64,000 bases of DNA, from the NCBI GenBank assembly GCA_036426205.1, contig CM071570.1, positions 2,681,997-2,745,996 on the forward strand. The letters are read 5' to 3'. The DNA comes from Ascaphus truei (Eukaryota > Chordata > Amphibia > Anura > Ascaphidae). The notes beneath the pieces were generated by a model. The model saw only the letters and a program-made list of their open reading frames with translations. It had not been told where the DNA came from and ran no database searches. This document shows, piece by piece, positions 44,521 through 55,599 of the stretch (its first letter is position 1; the number at the start of each line of letters is the position of its first letter). Both the position numbers and the translations under genes were made by a program.

Positions 44521-45979
44521 ACGAAGAAGTGAAGGCCATTTTTTTAAGGCTGATAAAATAAAATTGACAACCAATTTCCTCATTGGTTCTCCAATTTTTT
44601 GTTCCCTTCCTTCCGTCCCCCCCACCCCTCCCATCTCACTGGAGGTTAAGTCCATTCTCTTTAGGACATCCCATCTGGGTCGAACTTGAGCTCCAGAGGG
44701 AACATCATAGGGTAAGGAGATCTTAAAACAACTATAGGAAGTAGTAGCTCAAATAAATTAAGATGGTAATAACCATAATCTCCCATAATGTAAATGGCCT
44801 AAACAGCCCATGGAAAAGACAAGTAGCAATGGCTGAGTATAGTAGAAGATACGCGGATATAGTTTTGCTGCAAGAAATGCACTTTAGTAATAAACGTTTC
44901 CCTAAATACATGCACAAACATGAGACAGTTCTATGCATCTTCCACTAACAAAAAGAAAAGTTGAGTGGCGATACTCTTTCACAATAGATGTTCATTTAAA
45001 GTAGACTTAATAAAAAAAAGACAAGGAGGGTAGATATCTGACACCGGCTCGATTGACAGCCAACCCATAACTTTAGCCACCATATACGCCCCTTGAGAAC
45101 ATGACCCTTCCTTTTTTACTTCTTTTTTCAACACCCTGATCAAAGTAACAAAGGGGCAGCTAATAGTAGCTAGTGACTGAACCCAAAATTGGCAAATCTG
45201 GCCCCCTTAAAATTAATAGTAAAGACAACCCAGCCACCTTGACTTTAGGTCAACGGGAAAACAATCTCGTAGATATATGGAGAGAGCTCCACCCCTTTGA
45301 AAGGGATTACACCTTTTTCTCACATCCGCACACAACCTATAGCAGAATTGACTACTTCTTTATATCGAGTAGACTAGTCCCGAAGATCTCGCATGCCGGG
45401 ATCCATGATCAGATCATGCACCAATAGAGCAATGGTGCACCCAATAAAACTTAGACAGACCGGGAGCAAACTGGAAACTCAATGAATCTTTGTTGAAAAT
45501 CCCTGAAATATCCCAGCGAATAAATAGCGGTATAGACTAATTCTTCCGACTAAACGCAGGTACTGTAGATTCTCATCTGACATTATGGGAAGCACATAAA
45601 GCAACATCACAAGGTGCTCTGATCAGTATAGCGGCCAAAAAAAAACAGAGAAAGGAATGAGAAAATTATTTTGCTACAGACCAAACTGAAAGACCTATAA
45701 AAAAAACATAAACAAGATACCAGTACGGACACCCTTCAACAAATGAAAGATGTGAAAATTGAACTAAATCTACTCTTAACCTCCCAGGCTGATAACTCTC
45801 TGAGTTGGTCAAAAAGGCCATTTTTTGAGGAAGCGAACAAGCCAGATACCATGTTAGCGAATACATTGAGAAATAAACACCCAAAGTATAATATTCAGGC
45901 CATAAGATTAAAATCAGCAGCGTCCACGGTGAATCTAAAACGAATGGTGAAAGAATTTTTTAAATATTACGAAGACCTA

Positions 45980-46340
45980 CTGCCGCGGCCAAGTTTATTT
46001 GAGCATTTGCCCAGTCTCGGCCGCGACAGTAACCGGGCGCGCGCCGGGATGTCCCGGGCGCGTGCCGAAGCCTCGGAGGAGCGCCCTCCGATCGGGGCTT
46101 CCCCCTCCCCTCTCCCTCCGGGTCCGCCGGGTCCCCCGGAGCCCCCCACCGCCGTCCTCCACATCGCGGGACACCAGGGCTCCCTCGGGGAGCCCTGGGC
46201 ACGCGTGCAGGGGGCGCAGGCACCCGATGACGCGTGACCGCGCATCGGTGACGCGCGGCACGCCGAGGGGATGCAGCTAGCAAGCCGGGACATCTCCCGG
46301 CTTGCGGAACTAGCCGCACTCAATTAAAGTGTGCCGCCTC
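45980..46340. mobile_element. GC-rich foldback DNA element in L1
   Basis: The left end (about 'gccgcggccaagtttatttg') and the inverted right end (about 'ggcggcacactttaattgag') match, and internal 'gccgggatgtcccgg' faces 'gccgggacatctcccgg'. The interior is CpG-rich, so open frames exist on both strands without domain content. It is non-autonomous and of unknown superfamily. Confidence 0.5.
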
Positions 46341-46720
46341 TGTACAGGTGCGCCGATGAGTATTCTAAAACTTGCCTTAAACTTGCCTTGGAAAATCTGG
46401 GCTATCACCAACAAGACCCAGGCACATGCTGGGTACATGCTGCAACATTTCAGTGACATTTCTGCAGAGACTAATGGCCCATCGGATTAACACAGCAGGG
46501 GTCCCTGGCAGTCCCATTCAGTTTGAATGGGACTGCCGGGGACCCCCGCTGTTAATCCGATGGGCCATTAGTCTGTCTGCAGAAATGTCACTGAAATGTT
46601 GCAGCATATACCCAGCATGTACCCAGCATGTACCTGGGTATTGTTGGTCATTGCCCCAGATTTGTTTTAGAATACTCGTCGGCGCTACAGTATATAACGG
46701 AGAAAAGTGGCACATAATTC
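46321..46720. mobile_element. Long hairpin (foldback) element
   Basis: Nearly perfect inverted arms of about 190 bp meet at 'ccattcagtttgaatgg' (46512-46528). Outer sequences are 'gcgccgatgagtattctaaaa' on the left and the complement of 'gcgccgacgagtattctaaa' on the right, continuing out to 'gtgtgccgc' against 'gtggcac'. It overlaps the right end of the preceding element, so the two may be parts of one composite insertion in the L1. Confidence 0.6.
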
Positions 46721-47681
46721 TATCACAAAAGGGGCTGTGCGGGATTTTCTAGCAAACTCAAATCTACCAAGATTGAATGATTGGGAAAGGGGACTATTAG
46801 GGAAAGACTTTACCTTGGAAGAAATCACGCAAGTGATCGAAAACCTGAACGTCTAAGGTCCCGGGCCTGGATGGTTTCTCTGGTCTTTACTACAAAAGAT
46901 ATATTAAACTACAAGCCCCACACCTCCTCCGAATGTTGAACGTAGTACTATGAGGGGCCGCTTTCCCAGAACACATGCTCCAAGTGTCCATATCCCTAAT
47001 TTATAAGCAAGGAAAATATCCTTTAGATTGTAAGAGCTACAGGCCAATATCTCTCATCAGAACATATCAAAATCTACTCTAAATTAATTGCCAGTAGATT
47101 AAGTCACATTCTGCCTAGACTAATTCACCAAAATCAAGTTGGATTTTTTAAGGATCGACATGCGGCGGATAACATGACGAATCATTGATCTGATAGAGAG
47201 ATCCAATACAAATCAGATACAGGTTATGGTGTTAAGTTTAGATGCAGAAAAGGCGTTCGACAGGATTGACTGGGCATACCTAAAATCTATGCTTGGAGTG
47301 TTCAGTTTTCGGAGAAAAGATCACGACCGCAATCTTATCATTGTACTCAGGCCCAGCCACTAGGGTGATACACCAGGGCTTCCCCTCAGATCCCTTCAGG
47401 ATCGAAGCGGCACAAGACAGGGATGCCCCCTTTCACCCCTCCTCTTTGCCCTACTCATGGAGCCACTAGCGGCCCAGATCCGCAAATGTCCAGATATCTC
47501 GGGACTCGAATTGAAAAACCAAACGCATAAAGTCTCTCTGTACGCAGATGATAACTTCCTGGTTCTGTCTAAACCCCTCACCTCACTACCAAATCTGTTC
47601 AACGTGCTACTGTATAACACTGAGCTACGATGCATAAATGTGATAAGCGTACAGGAGACATTAAATGGAGTGGTTTATGGT

Positions 47682-47860
47682 CTGAGGAAGGGACAGGATT
47701 GTCCTGAACGTTACTGCTTTCTTATTGCTCTGATGTACTAAATACAGCAGGATTTTTTTGTACTGTGTACTACCTCTATCTCCAATTTCTACTACATTAA
47801 TGTGGATCCAGCCTCAGGAAGCCGGGTCAGACAAGGGTGAGCACCAAGGAGGAAAACACT
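47682..47860 (+). mobile_element. Penelope-type tail with hammerhead-like core
   Basis: CTGAGGA (47682-47688), an extra A, stem II GGACA/TGTCC around GGAT, then TGAACGTTAC (one A short of GAAAC). 'tactaaatacagcaggattt' and 'tgtactgtgtactacc' follow. The stem is perfect but the second core box is altered and no stem I is obvious. Confidence 0.4.
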
Positions 47861-49962
47861 TTTTTTTTTTTTTTTTTTAAACTTGTGTTTTATTATTTTT
47901 CAAAACTTAAAAGGAAGGGGGAGGGGGGTACAGAAAATGAAAAGGGGGGATGGGGGGGGGGGGGGGGGGGGTGGTAGGGGAATCATTCACATAGGTCTCC
48001 ATGCAGGGATCTTACAAGTGAAAAAAAATATATATTTATATAAAAGTATAAAAGACATCCTATATATTAGAAATGCAGACAGTTTGGTTTGATATCATAT
48101 CTGGATTCGCGGACTCAAGTCAGGTTTGGATTTTGCCAAATTTAAGTCGCCCAAGGGCCCCAGGTTGTCAGGAAACTATTAAATCTATCATGGACTAAAC
48201 TGGTGAGTCTTTCCATTGTCATAACATGGTTCATTTTGTTCATTACTGTTGTGATTGGTGGGGAATCGTTCTGTTTCCAATGTTTTGCTATCATTGCTTT
48301 ATCTGCCGAGAGAATTTGTATTATCAGATAGTCTGTTTTACTTTCGAGGCCATCTGTGGGTTTTAATAGAAGTACAGTTTCCATATCCCATGTTAAACCT
48401 AGTACCCCCTTTATTAGTCTTCTAATTCTTCAGCAGTATCGGATAATCTTGGGACATGACCACCAGATATGTTTAAACGTGCCCACTTGCCCGCAGTTAC
48501 GCCAGCACATGGGAGAAGTTGATGGGAAGAAAGAATGGAGGCGCACAGGTGTGTAATACCATCTGTGAAGGATTTTCACATTTGTTTCTCTAATCGCTGA
48601 GCATCTGGAAGCTCTAGCTATTCTTCCCAGCTATTCATAGATTTCTTCCCAGTCCTCCTCCTCCATGGGATTTCCTATATCTTTTTCCCAATCTGATATA
48701 TATTTTTACTTGTTTGCCCTCTACGTTGTTGTATCAGTACCTGGTAGAACTGAGCTATTGTCCCTTTATGGTATACGCCTGACTGATACAGCCTCTCGAA
48801 GTTGGTTTCCTGTGGTTGTATTGAGGAAACATAATGTTTGAGCTGCATGTACTGGAGTGTATTTGTATTCGGGATATCAAATTCCTCGCTTATAACAGAG
48901 AATAGCTTGATTCTACCCCCTTTTTGCATGTTACCAATGGAAGATAGCCCCTTTTCTTCCCATCTTTTAAAAACAGTTGAATGTTGCGATGCTGGGAACT
49001 CTGGGTTGTGTCTGGTTGGTGTCAGAGGCGAAGGGATAGATGAGACCTGTTTGTGTTTACAATTTTTGTCCTAGATGCTTAAAGAGTGTGTCAGGACTGG
49101 GTGGGATTTAGAGTGGTCTGCTCTGTTTTCCTTTTTTATCCACAGGAGATTTGCCATATTTGACAGTTTGGCCTCTGTTCTCTCTATATCCACCCAGGGC
49201 TTTGTACCCAGGGTTGCAGACCAGTAAATTAATGAGCTCAGTCCAGCTGCTTCATAGTACTTAGCTAAGTCAGGTTGTCCCAGGCCTCCTTTGGTCAGAG
49301 GGAGTGTCATTATTTTTTTCTTAATACGAGGCTTTTTACCGTTCCAGATAAATGTGGCTCTCTAATGACATTCGCTGGGACCGTTACTGGGAGAACTTGA
49401 AACAAATATAATATTCTTGGTAATAAGTTCATTTTAACTGAAACAATCCTGCCTGACCAGGAGATCTGGTGGCTCGACCAGTTCGATAGGTCTTTTTTTA
49501 AAGTTTTGATTAGATTTGGGTAGTTTGCGTTATAAATATCCTCATATTTTTGTTACATAGTTACATATAGTTACATAGTAGATGAGGTTGAAAAAAGACG
49601 TACGTCCATCAAGTTCAACCTATGCTAAATTTAGACAACAGATACTTTATCCTATATCTATACTTACTTATTGATCCAGAGGAAGGCAAACAAAAAAACC
49701 CCATTAAGGGGAAAAATTAATTCCTTCCTGACTCCAAGAATTGGCAATCGGATTAATCCCTGGATCAACATCCTTCCCATGTATACTTATTTGGTATATC
49801 CCTGTATACCTTTCCCATCTAAAAAGATGTCCAACCTTTTTTTGAACAAATCTATTGTATCTGCCATCACAGTCTCCATGTGTAATGAATTCCACATTTT
49901 AACTGCCCTTACTGTAAAGAACCATTTCCTTTGTTGCTTGTGAAATTTCCTTTCCTCCAACC

Positions 49963-50589
49963 TTAAGGGATGGCCCGAGTCCTTTGTACTGCCCGTGGGA
50001 TGAATAGTTCTTTTGAAAGCTCCTTGTATTGTCCCTGAATATATTTGTATATAGTTATCATATCCCCTCTTAGACGCCTCTTTTCTAATGTAAATAAATC
50101 TAATTTAGCTAGCCTCTCATCATAAGTTAGAATGTCCATCCCCTTTATTAATTTCGTGGCTCTTCTCTGCACTCTCTCTAGTTCCATAATGTCTTTTCTT
50201 AGGATTGGTGTCCAAAATTGTACTCCATATTCAAGGTGTGGTCTTACTAATGCTTTGTAAAGGGGCATAATTATGTTTACTTCCCTTCCATCCATTGCCC
50301 GTTTGATGCAAGATAAGATCTTGTTTGCCTTTGCAGCTACTGCATGACATTGGGCACTATTGCTAAGCCTGCTGTCTACAAGCACTCCTAAATCCTTCTC
50401 CATCAAGGATTCCCCAAATATATCTCCATTTAATTTGTAAGTCGCCTTTTTATTCTTGCATCCGAAATGCATAACCTTACATTTATCTGTATTAAACCTC
50501 ATTTGCCATTTACCTGCCCACGTTTCCAGTCTCTCCAAGTCCTTCTGAAGAGAAATGTCATCCTGCTCTGATTCTATTACCTTACACAA
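49963..50589 (-). CDS. CR1 ORF2, C-terminal part
   Basis: 208 codons downstream of the FADD block. Includes 'LERLETWAGKWQMRFNTDKC', 'KDLGVLVDSRLSNSAQC', 'LVRPHLEYGVQFWTP' and 'LERVQRRATKLIKG'. This is the thumb and connection region typical of CR1/Jockey reverse transcriptases. Open to near its end. Confidence 0.7.
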   Translation of the reverse strand: MCKVIESEQDDISLQKDLERLETWAGKWQMRFNTDKCKVMHFGCKNKKATYKLNGDIFGESLMEKDLGVLVDSRLSNSAQCHAVAAKANKILSCIKRAMDGREVNIIMPLYKALVRPHLEYGVQFWTPILRKDIMELERVQRRATKLIKGMDILTYDERLAKLDLFTLEKRRLRGDMITIYKYIQGQYKELSKELFIPRAVQRTRAIP

Positions 50590-51758
50590 TTTAGTATCAT
50601 CAGCAAAGATGGAGACTTTGCTCTCGATCCCAACCTCAAGTTAAAAAGCAGGGGTCCCAGTACCGATCCTTGAGGTACTCCACTCACGACTTTAGCCCAA
50701 CCTGAAAAAGTTCCATTTATGACAACCCTCTGTTGTCTGTCCTTTAACCAGTTTTCAATCCAGGTGCATATATTATTACTGAGTCCAATTTTCTTTATTT
50801 TGTACACCAACCTCTTGTGTGAAACCGTATCAAAAGCGTTTGCAAAATCTAAGTAGACCACATCAACTGCATTACCCTGGTCTAAATTCCTACTTACCTC
50901 CTCAAAGAAACAAATAAGGTTAGTTTGGCAAGATCTATCCTTCATAAATCCATGCTGACTATTACTAATAATTGTGTTTTCCATTAGGTATTCCTGAATA
51001 TTATCCCATATTAAAGCTTCAAGTAGTTTCCCTACTATTGAAGTCAGGCTTACAGGTCTGTAATTCCCCGGGTGTGATCTAGCTCCCTTTTTAAATATAG
51101 GCACCACATCTGCTTTACGCCAATCTTGTGGTACTGAGCCTGTGGAAATGGAGTCCTTAAATATTAAATATAATGGTTTTGCTATTACTGAGCTTAACTC
51201 CTTGAGAACTATTGGATGTATGCCATCGGGGCCAGGTGCTTTATTTACTTTAATTTTTTCAAGTCGCTTATGAACTTCTTCCTCAGTTAACCAATTGGTC
51301 ATTAGTATGGAGGTTGTGGCTTCCTTCTGCGGCACTACTATTGAACTTGATTCTTCCCTGGTAAACACAGAGGCAAAGAATTTGTTTAATACCTCAGCTT
51401 TTTCCTTATCTCCAATAATCTGCCTACCCATCTCACACTGAAAGGGTCCTATATTTTCTTTTCTCATTTTTTTGTTATTAAGGTACTTAAAGAACTTTTT
51501 AGGGTTGGCCTTACTTTCTATTGCAATCCTTTTTTCATTATCCATTTTTGCTAATTTAATTGCCCTTTTGCAATTTTTGTTACATTCCTCATAATTCTGA
51601 TACGATGTCTCTGTCCCTTCTGACATAAAGAATCTAAACGCCTTCCTTTTCTTGTCCATTTCCTCCCCTACCTGTTTATTTAGCCACATTGGTTTTGACT
51701 TATTTATTTTATACTTATTACCCAAGGGTATACACTGATAAGTGTGCTTTTCTAACAA
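50577..51758 (-). CDS. CR1 ORF2, reverse transcriptase part
   Basis: A 393-codon open frame. Blocks: 'KVNKAPGPDGIHPIVLKEL', 'WRKADVVPIFKKGAR', 'PGNYRPVSLTSIVGKLLEAL', 'VVYLDFANAFDTVSHKRL' (first catalytic Asp) and 'KVVSGVPQGSVLGPLLFNL'. Directly after that a small deletion shifts the frame, and the essential 'IFADDTKL' block is read in the next frame (about 50610-50590). The source element is therefore recent but this copy could not make a complete enzyme. Confidence 0.7.
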   Translation of the reverse strand: MLEKHTYQCIPLGNKYKINKSKPMWLNKQVGEEMDKKRKAFRFFMSEGTETSYQNYEECNKNCKRAIKLAKMDNEKRIAIESKANPKKFFKYLNNKKMRKENIGPFQCEMGRQIIGDKEKAEVLNKFFASVFTREESSSIVVPQKEATTSILMTNWLTEEEVHKRLEKIKVNKAPGPDGIHPIVLKELSSVIAKPLYLIFKDSISTGSVPQDWRKADVVPIFKKGARSHPGNYRPVSLTSIVGKLLEALIWDNIQEYLMENTIISNSQHGFMKDRSCQTNLICFFEEVSRNLDQGNAVDVVYLDFANAFDTVSHKRLVYKIKKIGLSNNICTWIENWLKDRQQRVVINGTFSGWAKVVSGVPQGSVLGPLLFNLRLGSRAKSPSLLMILNCVR

Positions 51759-51815
51759 TGTTTTAAAGACTGCGCATTTATCTTCTACATTTTTCCCTGC
51801 AAAAACATCATCCCA

Positions 51816-52706
51816 TTATATTACTACTAGATTAGACCTCAGTTTATTAAAGTCTGCCTTTCTAAAGTTTAAAGTCTTTGTTGAACCCAAGTAATCTGTT
51901 TTTTGATAATTTATTTCAAATGAGACCATGTTATGATCACTGTTACCCAAATGTTCCAGGACTTGAATATTTGTTATTACTTCTACATTGTTTGATATGA
52001 CCAAATCCAGAACTGCCCCTCTCCTGGTTGGTTCCTCAATAATTTGGGTCATATAATTGTCTTTAAGCACCCCCAAAAACCTGTTTCCTTTTGTTGTAAC
52101 GCTAATCTCATTGCCCCAGTCTATGTCTGGATAATTAAAATCCCCCATTATGCAAACATGACCCAGTTTTGATGCCTTCTCCATTTGCAAATGTATTTTA
52201 GCTTCCTCAATCTCACATATATTTGGTGGTTTATAGCATATTCCCACAAACATTTTCTTTATACTTTTACCTCCACTGCTAATTTCTATCCACAAGGTCT
52301 CTACATTTTCATCATTCCCTTCATAGACATCATCCCTTATAATAGGTTTTAGATCTGGTTTAACATATAGACATACTCCACCTCGCCTTCGATTTGTTCG
52401 ATCCTTCCGAAAAAGAGAATACCCCTTTAAATTAACTGTCCAGTCATGAGTTTCATCCCACCATGTTTCAGTAATGCCTATGATATCATACTGCTCCCTT
52501 GTAGCTATTAATTCAAGCTCCCCCATTTTATCTGTCAGGCTTCTTGCATTAGCAAGCATGCATTTAAGTTTTTTGTCAGCCTGTACTATTATCTTATCTG
52601 CTCCTTCCTTTCTGCTCCCACTTGGTTTAGTCTTTAGAAGTTTTCTAGTATTATCTCTATTTACTATGGGTATCTCACGGCTTGTCAAACTTGCACTTGC
52701 CCCCAT
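51816..52706 (-). CDS. CR1 ORF2, endonuclease part
   Basis: A 296-codon open frame with the apurinic-type endonuclease blocks: 'KCMLANARSLTDKMGEL' (Asn block, about residues 48-64), 'YDIIGITETWWDE' (catalytic Glu), 'RRGGVCLYVK', 'VCIMGDFNYPDIDW' (Asp and Asn) and 'LGNSDHNMVSFEI' (Asp-His). The nuclease nicks target DNA so that reverse transcription can start. All catalytic blocks look intact. The frame ends about 57 bp before the reverse transcriptase frame, so at least one frameshift or stop separates them. Confidence 0.7.
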   Translation of the reverse strand: MGASASLTSREIPIVNRDNTRKLLKTKPSGSRKEGADKIIVQADKKLKCMLANARSLTDKMGELELIATREQYDIIGITETWWDETHDWTVNLKGYSLFRKDRTNRRRGGVCLYVKPDLKPIIRDDVYEGNDENVETLWIEISSGGKSIKKMFVGICYKPPNICEIEEAKIHLQMEKASKLGHVCIMGDFNYPDIDWGNEISVTTKGNRFLGVLKDNYMTQIIEEPTRRGAVLDLVISNNVEVITNIQVLEHLGNSDHNMVSFEINYQKTDYLGSTKTLNFRKADFNKLRSNLVVI

Positions 52707-52782
52707 TCTACCTCCATACCACCTTGTATCCTCATCTATTCCATTTAGTTCATTATCTGTTTAATTCCCCTCCCCCTCCATC

Positions 52783-53104
52783 CTAGTTTAAAATCTCCAA
52801 CCTTTTTAGCATTCTCCCCCCTAGCACAGAAGATCCCTCTTCATTGAGGTGCAATCCGTCCCTAGAATATAGATGGCACCTCTCAGAAAAGGAGTCCCAG
52901 TGCTCTAAAAACCCAAACCCCTCCTTCCTGCACCACTTTCTTATCCATGCATTAACCTCCCTGATCTCTGACTGTCTCCCTGCGGTAGCGCATGGCACTG
53001 GTAGTATTTCAGAAAATACTACCTTGGAGGTCCTTGCCTTAAGCTTTTGGCCTAGATCCCTGTAATCATTTTTTAGGACCCTCCATCTTTCTCTAACTTT
53101 GTCA
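52783..53104 (-). pseudogene. CR1 ORF1 C-terminal esterase-like fragment
   Basis: Contains 'VPCATAGRQSEIREVNAWIR' and ends with 'YSRDGLHLNEEGSSVLGGRM'. The DGLHLN segment carries the Asp and His of an SGNH-type esterase triad, a domain known in ORF1 of CR1-like LINEs. The N-terminal part with the catalytic Ser is missing because the element is 5' truncated. Confidence 0.6.
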
Positions 53105-54358
53105 TTGTGTAATGAAAACCCCCAGATATTTTATCATATCTATCTTCCACTTTATAGGAAATTTCTTTTTGAGCTCTTTCTCTTTTTCTATGGGTATGAA
53201 AATATTTATAGCTTCAGACTTAGTGTGATTGACCTTAAAATTTGAAATTGTGCCGAATTCATCTAATGTATCAAACAGGCTTCTCAGGGATAGCTCTGGG
53301 CTGGTCAAAAAAAGTAGAATATCGTCTGCAAAGAGGGATGTCTTGTAGACTTCATTGCCTATAGGAACACCTTTTATCTCAGGGTTTGATCTTATTCTTG
53401 AGGCTAAGACTTCTATGCAGATTGCAACAACAGGGGGGATAGCGGGCAACCCTGTCTGGTGCCATTGGTGATCTTAAAAGGTGCTGAGGTGCGGACTATA
53501 GCTGTTGGATTGAAATATATGCCGTTTATAAAGTTTTCATGAAGTCCTACCTCTCTGAGCGCCCGAAATATAAAAGGCTAGGCCACCCTATCGAAAGCTT
53601 TTTCTGCGTCAAGTCCTAGTATCAGTGTGGGGCATTGGTTCGTGTTGCTGTTATGGATAATATTAATGTTCCTACGAATATTATCCGAGGCCTGTCGTTC
53701 TGGGGTAAACCCCACTTGGTCTGGGTGGATCAAAGTATTTAGAACCTTGTTCAGTCTGGTCGCTAAGATTTTTGCAACTAATTTTGTGTCAGTATTTATC
53801 AGAGATATGGGTCTGTAGCTGGAGCATAGGGTGGGATCTTTTCCTTCTTTTGGGATTACTATGATTGAGGCTTCCAGTGACTCGGTTGGCACAGTTTTGC
53901 CGTTTAAGATCTCATTGAACCATCTAATTAGATAGGGTTTCAATGTATTCTCATATTTTTTATAATAAAAATTTGTGAAGCCGTCCGGGCCCGGGGATTT
54001 AGAATTTTTAAGGGATTTAATGGCGCCGGTTACTTCCTCCTCTGTTATAGGGGCTCCTAGATAGCTTGTCTCTGATTCGTTTAGTTTAGCTAATGTAACG
54101 GGTATTCCCTATGAATACAACCGCTACTACCTGCTGTGCAACCTGTGTGGCTCTCAGGAGCCTAAGCCTCCGCTTGGGGAACCTGGGGTACATGCATGCT
54201 ATACATCTCGTGGTGCAACGCCTCCACCTGGGAGGGATCCCAACGGAATGGAAGAAGGCCCTCACAGGAAACAATCACACAAAGCGAGCAATATAAAACA
54301 GGACTGTCTTTACTGCATATTATAACGTATATCATCACATATCAACACAACCTCCATG

Positions 54359-54432
54359 CGCCACGGCGGACGCTAACCACACTGCGCCACGGCGGACGCT
54401 AACCACTCTAGGCGTCACGGCGGACGCTAACC
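54359..54432. repeat. Three tandem copies of a ~26-bp unit
   Basis: 'gcgccacggcggacgctaac' repeated with short variable spacers. The third copy has gcgtcacgg. Confidence 0.85.
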
Positions 54433-54707
54433 TCCCACAGAGTGATCCCACCCCGTGTCCAGTAACCCCCACCCAAATATCTCGCACCCCCAAAGTCAAA
54501 TACCACTGTGCATGTGTATGTGTGACTGCGCAGCCACTATGTCTGGTGATAGGCCTGGTTGGTGCACGTGAGTTGCAGGTTACCTGCCCGGGCTCCAGCC
54601 ATGGGTACCGCGATATCACTGGAGATCCGCCCGATCTGACGTTGTCCTCCACGCCGCGTTGGGTGAATTCCAGCGCGGATAATACCACCTTAGTCCTAGG
54701 GCCTTTG

Positions 54708-55599
54708 GTGGTGTTCTGAGCCCAGAACCCACCTCGCAGGGCCGCACGGATTCAGCACTGTGTCCCTGACTAAGCAACCAATTAATGGGGCAGTGTCCCT
54801 ATCTAGGGCCTGTCCCTAAGTTCCACAAGCTACTAGGTGGCTCAGGACCTAACTGGGACCTTGGGGGCTGCTGGCCTAATGCAGAGGGTCACTGACCCCT
54901 GCATCCACCTCTTACCACTAGCTGGTCCGGATCCTGACTGACTGCGTGCTGCCAAAACCCCGCAAAATGTATCCTTTCTATTCCCAGGCAATCCCTCAGC
55001 CCTATTGGCTCCCTGGAGTCATGTGGCTCTGCCCCTATGCACCCTGGGGGCTGGCAAACTCCTCTCGCGCATGCGCGAGCTATCTGGGGCCTTCCCGTGC
55101 TGTCTGGGTCACTGCGCATGCGCAACAGACCTAGCATGGCGGCGCCCTGCTCAGTGGTGTTCTGAGCCCAGAACCCACCTCGCAGGGCCGCACGGATTCA
55201 GCACTGTGTCCCTGACTAAGCAACCAATTAATGGGGCAGTGTCCCTATCTAGGGCCTGTCCCTAAGTTCCACAAGCTACTAGGTGGCTCAGGACCTAACT
55301 GGGACCTTGGGGGCTGCTGGCCTAATGCAGAGGGTCACTGACCCCTGCATCCACCTCTTACCACTAGCTGGTCCGGATCCTGACTGACTGCGTGCTGCCA
55401 AAACCCCGCAAAATGTATCCTTTCTATTCCCAGGCAATCCCTCAGCCCTATTGGCTCCCTGGAGTCATGTGGCTCTGCCCCTATGCACCCTGGGGGCTGG
55501 CAAACTCCTCTCGCGCATGCGCGAGCTATCTGGGGCCTTCCCGTGCTGTCTGGGTCACTGCGCATGCGCAACAGACCTAGCATGGCGGCGCCCTGCTCA
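54708..55599. repeat. Exact 446-bp tandem duplication
   Basis: 54708-55153 and 55154-55599 read identically wherever I compared them, from 'gtggtgttctgagcccagaa' to 'ggcggcgccctgctca'. Identical short open frames recur with the 446-bp offset. Confidence 0.9.

Larger units (their letters stand above)
44763..47650 (+). pseudogene. L1 ORF2 (plus strand), split by foldback elements
   Basis: The endonuclease begins at 44763 with 'MVITIISHNVNGLNSPWKRQ', followed by 'ADIVLLQEMHF' (catalytic Glu block) and 'YSRIDYFFISS' (45348-45380). The linker 'FFEEANKPDTMLANTLRNKH' lies near 45822-45880. The coding sequence stops at 45978 and resumes at about 46735. Then come reverse transcriptase pieces: 'LDAEKAFDRIDWAYLKSML' (about 47238-47295), 'GTRQGCPLSPLLFALLMEP' (about 47408-47465) and 'VSLYADDNFLVLSK' (about 47530-47572), the YADD catalytic centre. 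Multiple frameshifts and stops; the C-terminal domain is missing. Confidence 0.75.
49553..53105 (-). mobile_element. CR1-type LINE, nearly full length, inserted in L1
   Basis: A 5'-truncated but recent-looking CR1. The order on the minus strand is ORF1 esterase end, ORF2 endonuclease, then reverse transcriptase. The 3' end carries a short tandem tail of 8-10 bp (ctatgtaac-type, 49553-49580). ACAA may be a 4-bp target duplication. The L1 reading 'LGVFITQKYEDIYNANYPN' is restored across the junctions when the CR1 is removed, which locates both ends. Confidence 0.75.
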
